Source: Salinicola lusitanus (GTDB lineage Bacteria; Pseudomonadota; Gammaproteobacteria; Pseudomonadales; Halomonadaceae). Taken from it: DNA of 64,000 bases. Both the position numbers and the translations under genes were made by a program. A model generated the notes under the pieces. That model saw only the letters and a list, made by a program, of their open reading frames with translations, searched no databases and was not told the origin of the DNA. Shown piece after piece: positions 9,973-16,860 of this stretch. Each line of letters starts with the position of its first letter. Within the stretch, counting starts at the first letter, position 1. Where the stretch lies: assembly GCF_003206045.1 (NCBI RefSeq), contig NZ_PZJM01000004.1, positions 62,001 to 126,000 of the forward strand, in the 5' to 3' direction.

Positions 9973-11745
9973 GTGGCCAAGACCAACCCGCATGTGGATG
10001 TCGTACTGATCGGCCTCGGCTGGACCAATTCGATCATGGGCATGGAGATGACCGATGAAGGTCTCAGCGTTCTCGCGCTGGAGCGCGGCCCGGATCAGGA
10101 TACCGTGCCCGATTTCGCCTATCCCAAGATGGCCGATGAGCTGACCTACGGCGTTCGCTATCAACTGATGCAGCGCCCGGCCAAGAGCACGCTCACCGTC
10201 CGCCATGGGGTCCGGGATCTGGCGGTGCCGTATCGTAGCCTGGGATCGTTTCTGCCGGGCAACGGCGTCGGCGGTGCCGGGACGCACTGGAACGGGCATA
10301 CCTGGCGTCCGCAGCCGCAGGAGCTGCGGTTGAAGAGCTACGTCGAGGAGACGTTCGGCTCGGATACCATTCCCGAAGAGATGGCCATCCAGGACTTCGG
10401 GATCAGTTACGACGAGCTCGAGCCGCATTTCGACTTCTTCGAGAAAGTCGCCGGCATCGCCGGCAAGGCCGGCAATCTCAACGGCGAGATCCAGGAGGGT
10501 GGCAACCCCTTCGAAGGCTGGCGCTCCGACGAGTATCCCATGCCGCCGATGAAGCGGACCCTCAACGACACCCTGTTCCGCGACATGGCTGCCGAGCAGG
10601 GGCTGCACCCGTTCCCGATGCCCGCGGCCAACGCCTCCGAGGCGTACACCAACCCCTACGGCATGCAGCTGGCACCGTGCAACTACTGCGGGTTCTGCGA
10701 GCGCTACGGCTGCCTCAACTACTCCAAGTCGTCGCCGCAGACCTGCGTGTTGGGTGCGCTCAAGCAGCGCAAGAACTTCGCCTATCGTGCCAACTGCGAG
10801 GTGATGAAGGTCAATCTCGCCAGTGACGGCAAGACCGCCACCGGTGTCACCTACATCGACGAGAACGGCGACGAGGTGATCCAGCCGGCCGATCTGGTGA
10901 TCATGGGCGCCTATTCGCTGCACAACGTGCATCTGCTGCTGCTCTCCGGCATCGGCAAGCCCTACGACCCCATCAGCGGCGAAGGGGTGGTCGGCAAGAA
11001 CTACGCCTACCAGATGAACGGCGGCGCCACGCTCTACTTCAAGGACAAGGAGTTCAACCCGTTCATCGGCGCGGGGGCCAACGCCGAGGTGCTCAACGAC
11101 TTCGGCGTCGAGCAGATCGATTTCGGCCAGGCGGGGTTCATCGGCGGATCCTACTTCAGCGCGGCCATGACCAACGGCCAGCCGATTCGCAACATGCCGT
11201 TGCCCAAGGGCGCTCCCAACTGGGGCGCGCAATGGAAGCAGGCGGTCCAGGAGACCTACGGTCATACCATGACCATCGGCTCCCACGGCAGCAACATGTC
11301 CTATCGCGACTGCTACCTGGATCTCGATCCGACCTACACCGACGATCACGGTCGCCCGCTGATGCGCATGACCTTCAACTGGAAGGACAATGACGTGCGC
11401 ATGACCCAGTTCATGAAGCAGAAGATCGATATCCTCTCCAAGGCCCTGAAGCCGGACGACTACAAGCTGTCGTTCAAGGATTTCGACTCTCAGTACGACG
11501 TCCGGCCTTACCAGACCACCCACAACGTGGGGGGCGCGATCATGGGGACCGACCCGACATCCAGCGTGCTCAACCGCTATCTGCAGACCTGGGACGTTCA
11601 CAACGTCTTCGTGATGGGTGCCAGTGCCTTCCCGCAGAACATCCAGTACAACCCGACCGGGCTGGTCGGCGGGCTGACGTACTGGGCGGCCAAGGCGATC
11701 CGCGAGCAGTACCTGCCCAATCCCGGACCACTGGTTCAAGCCTGA
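9973..11745 (+). CDS. GMC-family FAD subunit of membrane-bound sugar-acid (gluconate 2-) dehydrogenase
   Basis: 590-residue flavoprotein. The N-terminal dinucleotide fold is DVVLIGLGWTNSIMGMEM, somewhat divergent from GxGxxG. GNGVGGAGTHWNGHTWRPQ is the GMC flavin-attachment region. A Cys cluster (APCNYCGFCERYGCLNYSK) at about residues 233-251 resembles that in bacterial gluconate/sorbitol dehydrogenases. The C-terminal GMC_oxred_C domain has THNVGGAIMGTDP and ASAFPQNIQYNPTG. It has a GTG start and no signal peptide, so export with the Tat-tagged small subunit is expected. Substrate (gluconate, 2-ketogluconate or another polyol/acid) is not determinable from sequence. Confidence 0.9.
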   Translation: MAKTNPHVDVVLIGLGWTNSIMGMEMTDEGLSVLALERGPDQDTVPDFAYPKMADELTYGVRYQLMQRPAKSTLTVRHGVRDLAVPYRSLGSFLPGNGVGGAGTHWNGHTWRPQPQELRLKSYVEETFGSDTIPEEMAIQDFGISYDELEPHFDFFEKVAGIAGKAGNLNGEIQEGGNPFEGWRSDEYPMPPMKRTLNDTLFRDMAAEQGLHPFPMPAANASEAYTNPYGMQLAPCNYCGFCERYGCLNYSKSSPQTCVLGALKQRKNFAYRANCEVMKVNLASDGKTATGVTYIDENGDEVIQPADLVIMGAYSLHNVHLLLLSGIGKPYDPISGEGVVGKNYAYQMNGGATLYFKDKEFNPFIGAGANAEVLNDFGVEQIDFGQAGFIGGSYFSAAMTNGQPIRNMPLPKGAPNWGAQWKQAVQETYGHTMTIGSHGSNMSYRDCYLDLDPTYTDDHGRPLMRMTFNWKDNDVRMTQFMKQKIDILSKALKPDDYKLSFKDFDSQYDVRPYQTTHNVGGAIMGTDPTSSVLNRYLQTWDVHNVFVMGASAFPQNIQYNPTGLVGGLTYWAAKAIREQYLPNPGPLVQA

Positions 11746-11756
11746 GGAGTGCGATC

Positions 11757-13082
11757 ATGATTCATCGATACTGGATGCCCGCACTCATCGGTTGCGGTGT
11801 GCTGGGAACGGCGACGGTCGCCATGGCGGCACAGCAGAGCGAGGTCGAGCGTGGGGCGTATCTCGCGCGAGCGGGTGACTGCGTGGCCTGCCACACGGCG
11901 CCGGAAGGCAAGCCCTTTGCCGGCGGGCTGAAGATCGAGAGCCCGTTCGGGACGATCGTCTCGACCAATATCACCCCCGACCCGGAAGCGGGCATCGGCA
12001 ACTATTCGCGGGACGAGTTTGCCGCCGCGCTGCGCGAGGGCAAGCGCGCCGATGGCGCCAACCTGTATCCGGCGATGCCGTATCCCTCCTACGCCAAGTT
12101 GACCGACGACGATATCGACGCTCTCTATGCCTACTTCATGCAGGGGGTCGAACCTGTCGCCGAGAAGGCGCCGGAGAGCGATGTCAGCTTCCCGTTCAAC
12201 CAGCGCTGGGGCATCAGTCTGTGGAACTGGATGTTCGCCGACGCCGACACCTTCGAGCCCAAATCAGGTCAGAGTGAGCAGCTCGCGCGCGGCGCCTATC
12301 TGGTCCAGGGGCTGGGGCACTGCGGCAGTTGCCATACGCCTCGCGGCCTGCTGTTCCAGGAGAAGGCGCTGGATGACAGCGACGATGCCTATCTGACCGG
12401 CGAGACGCTGGAGGGGTGGTGGGCCCCCAACCTGCGTGGCGGTGGCGGTGACGAAAATGGCGGACGAGGGCTGCAGAACTGGAGCGCCGACGACATCGTC
12501 GCCTACCTCGCCACCGGGCGTAACGATCACAGCGCGGTGACCGGCGAGATGACCTCGGTCGTCGCCAACAGCACGTCGCATCTGAGCGACGAGGATCTGC
12601 ATGCGATGGCGGCCTATCTCAAGTCTCTGCCGCGTGCCGCCGACGGTGAGAAGTCGACCCGCAGTGAGACGACGCCGGAACAGACCGAGAAGATGCTCAC
12701 CGCCGCCGATGTCGAGGGCAAGCCGGGTGCGCGGCTCTATCTGGATAACTGCAACGCCTGTCACTTCGCCAACGGTCAGGGCGCGCCACAGGTCTTCCCC
12801 TCGCTGGTGGACAACGAACTGGTCAACGCCGACGATCCCACCGGGCTCGTTCATGTCATCCTGGCCGGGGCGCGTCTGCCATCGACGCCTGACAAACCGG
12901 AAGCGCTGGCGATGCCGGACTTCGGCTGGCGGCTCTCCGACGAGGAGGCCGCGCAGCTGGCGACCTTCGTTCGTGGCGCCTGGGGCAACCACGGCGGCGA
13001 GGTGACCGCCGATCAGGTCGCGGAGGTCCGCAAGTCGTTGCCAGAGGATCGCCAGAGCAGCAAGCCCGACTTCGTGGATTGA
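11757..13082 (+). CDS. Triheme cytochrome c subunit of the sugar-acid dehydrogenase
   Basis: 441-residue periplasmic cytochrome with a Sec signal (cleavage near VAMAAQQ). It has three CXXCH heme sites: CVACH (about residue 42), CGSCH (about 193) and CNACH (about 333). It passes electrons from the FAD subunit to ubiquinone, probably anchored to the outer face of the inner membrane. The start lies 11 bp after the GMC gene with a good GAGGAG, completing the small-large-cytochrome order. A strong terminator follows at 13107-13139. Confidence 0.92.
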   Translation: MIHRYWMPALIGCGVLGTATVAMAAQQSEVERGAYLARAGDCVACHTAPEGKPFAGGLKIESPFGTIVSTNITPDPEAGIGNYSRDEFAAALREGKRADGANLYPAMPYPSYAKLTDDDIDALYAYFMQGVEPVAEKAPESDVSFPFNQRWGISLWNWMFADADTFEPKSGQSEQLARGAYLVQGLGHCGSCHTPRGLLFQEKALDDSDDAYLTGETLEGWWAPNLRGGGGDENGGRGLQNWSADDIVAYLATGRNDHSAVTGEMTSVVANSTSHLSDEDLHAMAAYLKSLPRAADGEKSTRSETTPEQTEKMLTAADVEGKPGARLYLDNCNACHFANGQGAPQVFPSLVDNELVNADDPTGLVHVILAGARLPSTPDKPEALAMPDFGWRLSDEEAAQLATFVRGAWGNHGGEVTADQVAEVRKSLPEDRQSSKPDFVD

Positions 13083-13106
13083 ATCCTCGCCGACAGCTCG
13101 ATCGAG

Positions 13107-13139
13107 CCGCCTCGCTGGTGTCGCCAGCGAGGCGGTTTT
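13107..13139 (+). terminator. Rho-independent terminator after the dehydrogenase operon
   Basis: 12-bp perfect stem (arms 13107-13118 and 13124-13135), 5-nt loop, followed by TTTT. Confidence 0.8.
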
Positions 13140-13173
13140 GCGTCCCGCCCGCCAAACGTCGAGATACGTGCGC

Positions 13174-13179
13174 TAGAAT
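13174..13179 (+). promoter_or_regulatory. Possible -10 box of rpe
   Basis: TAGAAT lies 39 bases upstream of the rpe ATG and downstream of the preceding terminator. No recognisable -35 element is seen at 16-18 bp. Confidence 0.3.
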
Positions 13180-13217
13180 GGGCGGCAGAAGCCAGCCAGC
13201 ACAAGGATCCCCCGTTC

Positions 13218-13904
13218 ATGCGCGATTTCAAGATTGCCCCCTCGATTCTCTCCGCCAACTTCGCCTGCCTGGGGCAGGAAGTCGATGACGTGCTGGCGTC
13301 GGGGGCCGACATCATTCATTTCGATGTGATGGATAACCACTACGTGCCCAACCTGACGATGGGGCCGATGGTGTGTGAGGCGTTGCGCAAGCACGGCATC
13401 ACCGCGCCAATCGACTGCCATCTGATGGTCAAGCCGGTGGACCGGCTGATCGGCGACTTCATCGACGCCGGTGCCAGCTACGTGACCTTCCACCCCGAGG
13501 CTTCCGAGCACATCGACCGCTCGCTGCAGCTCATCCGCAGCCACGGCTGCAAGGCGGGGCTGGTGTTCAATCCGGCCACGCCGCTCTCCTACCTGGACTA
13601 CGTGATGGACAAGGTCGACATGATCCTCATCATGAGCGTCAACCCCGGCTTCGGCGGCCAGTCCTTCATCCCCGCCGCGCTGGACAAGCTCAGGGAGGCG
13701 CGCCGGCGTATCGACGCCAGCGGATTGCCGATCCGGCTGGAGGTCGATGGTGGCGTGGGGCCGGACAACATTGCCGAGATCGCCGGGGCAGGGGCCGACA
13801 CCTTCGTTTCCGGCTCGGCGATCTTCAAGGCCCGCAGCCTCGATGATGCCCATCGCTACGACGGCGTGATCGGCAGGATGCGCTCGGCGCTGGCCGGGCA
13901 CTGA
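13218..13904 (+). CDS. rpe: Ribulose-phosphate 3-epimerase
   Basis: 228-residue TIM-barrel enzyme interconverting ribulose 5-phosphate and xylulose 5-phosphate in the pentose phosphate pathway. Motifs: [31 protein letters not shown] (metal-binding His and catalytic Asp), [31 protein letters not shown] (second catalytic Asp) and GSAIF at the phosphate site. Length is normal. In many relatives rpe precedes gph and trpE; here gph-trpE lies about 9 kb away, with the nuclease/helicase and dhaK regions between, which suggests a rearranged ancestral block. Confidence 0.96.
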   Translation: MRDFKIAPSILSANFACLGQEVDDVLASGADIIHFDVMDNHYVPNLTMGPMVCEALRKHGITAPIDCHLMVKPVDRLIGDFIDAGASYVTFHPEASEHIDRSLQLIRSHGCKAGLVFNPATPLSYLDYVMDKVDMILIMSVNPGFGGQSFIPAALDKLREARRRIDASGLPIRLEVDGGVGPDNIAEIAGAGADTFVSGSAIFKARSLDDAHRYDGVIGRMRSALAGH

Positions 13905-13916
13905 GCACCAGTGTCG

Positions 13917-14249
13917 ATGTCAGCCGACCCGGCAACGGACGCGCCGTCACGACAGTGGTATCTCTATCTCGTCGAGATGGCCAACGGCTCGCTCTATACC
14001 GGCATCACCACCGATATCGAGCGGCGTTTCGCCCAGCACGTCAACGGCAAGGGCGCACGTGCGCTGCGTGGCAAGGGGCCATTGACCCTGCGCCACGCCC
14101 AGGCGGTCGGCAGTCACGGTGACGCGCTCAGGCTCGAGGCGGCGATCAAGCGACTCAGCGCCGCCGGCAAACGGCGCTGGCTCGAGCGTCAGGTGTTGTC
14201 ATCATCTTGTCATCGAAACGTCATCTCCGTGGATCCGCCCACCCCGTAG
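13917..14249 (+). CDS. GIY-YIG domain protein (UPF0213/YhbQ-like)
   Basis: Small protein of about 110 residues made almost entirely of a GIY-YIG nuclease domain: WYLYLVEMANGSLYTGITTD gives the GIY/YIG pair (YLYLVE and LYTGIT), followed by the helix with RRFAQH and by RLEAAIKRLSAAGKRRW. The YhbQ family has been linked to DNA damage responses, but its role here is unproven. The ATG at 13917 is used; a GTG at 13911 is possible. It starts 12 bp after rpe and probably shares its transcript. Confidence 0.82.
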   Translation: MSADPATDAPSRQWYLYLVEMANGSLYTGITTDIERRFAQHVNGKGARALRGKGPLTLRHAQAVGSHGDALRLEAAIKRLSAAGKRRWLERQVLSSSCHRNVISVDPPTP

Positions 14250-14291
14250 AATCCGAGACACTATCCGGCGACTCAGGGAAATGTCTCGATC

Positions 14292-15038
14292 ATGAAAGTG
14301 GTGGCCCTGCATAATTTCAAAGGCGGCGTCGGCAAGAGCTCGGCCGCCGTCAATCTGGCCCGGGAAGCCAACCGCGACGGTCTGCCGGTTCTGTTGTGGG
14401 ACCTCGATGCGCAGGGTGCCGCCACCTGGATACTCGGCGGGGAAAACGGCATGAGCCGCAAGGTCGGCAAGCTGCTGGCGGGGAAATCCCCGCTGGGCGA
14501 GCAGGTCCAGCACACGCCGTGGGAGCGGTTCGATCTGTTGCCGGCGGATATTCGGCTGCGTGATCTCGATCGCCTGCTCGATGACAACGCCGATGGCGGC
14601 AAGCACCTCAAGCGGCTGATCGCGCCGTTCAGCGAGGAGTATGCGCTGATGGTGCTGGACTGCCCGCCCGGGCTTTCCACGCTGGCTGAACAACTCATCC
14701 GTGCCGCCGATCGCATCCTGGTGCCGACCATTCCCAGCCCGCTGTCGGTTCAGGCCTTCTCGCGCATGGTCGATCATCTCGACCTCAAGAAACGCCAGCG
14801 CCAGCGGCTCACGCCGTTCTTCAACCTGGTCGACCGACGTCGGACGCTGCACCGCGAGTGGCTTGAGGCACCGCCGGCCGCCATCGGGGCGCCGATGCAA
14901 ACCTGGATTCCCTACGCCAGCGACGTCGAACGCATGAGCCTGGAGTGCAGTCCGCTGGCCGACCTGGCGCCACGCAGTCGCGCCACCCACGCCTACCGTC
15001 GTCTCTGGCAGGAGCTCAAGGCGGGGCTGGGAGAGTAA
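14292..15038 (+). CDS. Orphan ParA-family ATPase
   Basis: 248-residue P-loop ATPase with a deviant Walker A KGGVGKSS (about residues 11-18), LLWDLDAQGAATW (Walker A'-like switch) and LMVLDCPPGLSTLAEQLIRAADR (Walker B). VPTIPSPLSVQAFSRMVDHL matches ParA/MinD-type fold regions. No ParB partner or parS-like array is seen nearby, so a role in plasmid-type partition is unlikely; it may position a protein cargo. It sits 76 bp upstream of the nuclease/helicase pair, which has its own promoter. Cargo unknown. Confidence 0.75.
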   Translation: MKVVALHNFKGGVGKSSAAVNLAREANRDGLPVLLWDLDAQGAATWILGGENGMSRKVGKLLAGKSPLGEQVQHTPWERFDLLPADIRLRDLDRLLDDNADGGKHLKRLIAPFSEEYALMVLDCPPGLSTLAEQLIRAADRILVPTIPSPLSVQAFSRMVDHLDLKKRQRQRLTPFFNLVDRRRTLHREWLEAPPAAIGAPMQTWIPYASDVERMSLECSPLADLAPRSRATHAYRRLWQELKAGLGE

Positions 15039-15051
15039 TAGGCTGCAAGAC

Positions 15052-15080
15052 TTCGAACGGCAGTGACAGGTCTGTATACT
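15052..15080 (+). promoter_or_regulatory. Putative promoter of the nuclease/helicase operon
   Basis: TTCGAA (15052-15057) and TATACT (15075-15080) are separated by 17 bp, 35 bp upstream of the ATG. The -10 matches 5 of 6 consensus bases; the -35 is weak. Confidence 0.45.
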
Positions 15081-15087
15081 TAGCCAG
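15072..15087 (+). promoter_or_regulatory. Candidate LexA (SOS) box
   Basis: CTGTATACTTAGCCAG has the CTG-N10-CAG form of the gammaproteobacterial LexA operator and matches 12 of 16 positions of CTGTATATATATACAG. It overlaps the putative -10 box, the normal geometry for repression. This is the only such site I noticed next to a DNA-repair gene here. Confidence 0.5.
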
Positions 15088-15114
15088 TGTTTTGAGTCCG
15101 ACACTGGGGACGCC

Positions 15115-16860
15115 ATGGCGCTGCCGACGCTCGAAGACCCGCTCTACTATCTCGCCAATTTCCGCCGCGTGCTCGACTGGCTGACGTCGCGTTACGCCGA
15201 CGTGCTGAGTGTCGACGAAGCCGCTTTCATCGATGATTTCGAACGCCTGCCCCAGCCTTCCCAGGCGCTGCTGGTCAGGATGATCATGCGTCGGGGCGTC
15301 GATTTCCGCGCCAGCCGCCTCGACTATGCCGAGATCGGCGATACGCCGGCGGCGGCCGGGCCGCTGATCGCGGCCGGCTGGATCGAGGAGGGCGCGCCGC
15401 TGTCGCCGGAGGTGCTGTTCGCGCTGACGACCCGGCCGGAGATCGCTGCGCACCTGGGCGGCTGGCTGGCGAGCCTCGGTGTCTCCCGGAGCGCCGCCAA
15501 GGGGGCATGGCTGACGGCGCTGCAGGCGGCGTCTCCCGAGCCTCGCCCCCTGGCCGAGTGGGCCCCCGAGCTCGAGGACCGTCACTACCGGCTGGGCGTC
15601 GATGCGATGTGCGAGCGTTTCCGGTTGATGTTCTTCGGCAATCTGCGCCAGCAGTGGTCGGAGTTCGTGCTGGCGGAGCTCGGCGTCTACCGTTTCGAGA
15701 CCGTCGAGCTGGAGGCAACCTCGCGGGCGTTTTCCCGACGCCAGGAACTGGAGGCCTATCATCACCTGCACCGCTGCCGGGAACGCTTCGAGGCCGATGA
15801 GGCGATGGCGTCGCTGCTCACCGATATTCCACGCGAGCCGTTTGCCAATGAGTGGCTGGAACGGCGCCGGGGGCGGTTGATCTACAAGCTGGCCTACCGC
15901 CTCGAGCGCCAGGGTGAGCTCGACCAGGCGCTGAGTCTCTACCGGGAAAGTTCGGCACCGGAGGCGCGGCTTCGCCAGGTTCGGGTGCTGGAGGCGCAGC
16001 AGGCGACGGCAGCGGCGCTGGCGCTGGCGGAACGGGCGGCAGCCGACCCCGTCAGCGCGGCGGAGCATCAGGCGCTGGAACGGGTGCTGCCCCGGCTTCG
16101 TCGCAAGCTCGGTCAGGCGCCGGGGCGCCGGCCGGAAGCGGCAGATCCGCCACGTCTGGACCTGGTGCTACCTCGCGCCGCCAGCGTCGAGCGGGCGGTG
16201 GCCCGGCATCTCTGCCGTGACGAGGCGCCGGTCTGCTACGTCGAGAACGCGCTCGTCAATGGCCTGTTCGGACTGCTCTGCTGGGAAGCGATCTTCGCGC
16301 CACTGCCAGGGGCCTTCTTCCATCCGTTTCACTCGGGGCCGGTGGATCTGTTCGAGGCGGATTTCCAGGCGCGCCGGCGCGACCGGTTCGACGACTGCCT
16401 GGCAGCGCTCGAGACGGGCGACCACGCCGCGATCATCCGTCGACGCTACCGCGAGAAGTGGGGGACCCAGTCGCCCTTCGTGTTCTGGGAGGCGCTCGAC
16501 GAGCACCTGCTGGAGCTGGCCCTCCAGTGCATCCCGGCGCGCCACCTGCGGCTCTGGTTCGAGCGGCTGCTCGGCGACGTCCGTGCCAACCGCGCCGGGA
16601 TGCCGGACCTGATCCAGTTCTGGCCGCAGGGCGGGGATCCCTCCCAGGCGACGCAGGACGCCACCGCGCCGGCTTATCGCATGATCGAAGTGAAGGGGCC
16701 CGGCGATCGCCTGCAGGACAACCAGAAGCGCTGGCTGGAGTTCTGCGCCCGACACGACATGCCGGTCAGTGTCTGCTACGTCAGTTGGGACCCCGAGGGC
16801 GATATCGAGGCACCCGGCCTGCCCGGTTCCGATACGGCCGTCGCCGGGGGCGACTCTTGA
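15115..16860 (+). CDS. FAN1-like VRR-NUC domain structure-specific nuclease
   Basis: 581-residue protein similar in layout to bacterial FAN1 nucleases. The N-terminal half is helical (YYLANFRRVLDWLTSRYADVL, then SAP/winged-helix-like and TPR-like repeats around residues 260-320). A C-terminal VRR-NUC domain carries PD-(D/E)XK residues: Asp in GMPDLIQFW (about 498) and Glu/Lys in MIEVKGPGDRLQDNQKRW (about 524 and 526). FAN1 enzymes incise branched DNA and help repair interstrand crosslinks. The stop overlaps the TTG start of the helicase, so the two are probably made together. Family call solid; crosslink repair is inferred. Confidence 0.88.
   Translation: MALPTLEDPLYYLANFRRVLDWLTSRYADVLSVDEAAFIDDFERLPQPSQALLVRMIMRRGVDFRASRLDYAEIGDTPAAAGPLIAAGWIEEGAPLSPEVLFALTTRPEIAAHLGGWLASLGVSRSAAKGAWLTALQAASPEPRPLAEWAPELEDRHYRLGVDAMCERFRLMFFGNLRQQWSEFVLAELGVYRFETVELEATSRAFSRRQELEAYHHLHRCRERFEADEAMASLLTDIPREPFANEWLERRRGRLIYKLAYRLERQGELDQALSLYRESSAPEARLRQVRVLEAQQATAAALALAERAAADPVSAAEHQALERVLPRLRRKLGQAPGRRPEAADPPRLDLVLPRAASVERAVARHLCRDEAPVCYVENALVNGLFGLLCWEAIFAPLPGAFFHPFHSGPVDLFEADFQARRRDRFDDCLAALETGDHAAIIRRRYREKWGTQSPFVFWEALDEHLLELALQCIPARHLRLWFERLLGDVRANRAGMPDLIQFWPQGGDPSQATQDATAPAYRMIEVKGPGDRLQDNQKRWLEFCARHDMPVSVCYVSWDPEGDIEAPGLPGSDTAVAGGDS

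Noticed and set aside
9892-11739. 615-codon open frame antisense to the FAD dehydrogenase subunit
   Set aside because: It exactly shadows a well-supported GMC gene, has V/H/L/G/R-rich, motif-free sequence and no ribosome site. Long antisense frames are expected in GC-rich codon usage.
16458-16856. Extension of the helicase gene upstream into the nuclease gene
   Set aside because: These codons lie in the out-of-frame coding sequence of the VRR-NUC domain; homology begins at SYRIAVRALCEF after the TTG at 16857.
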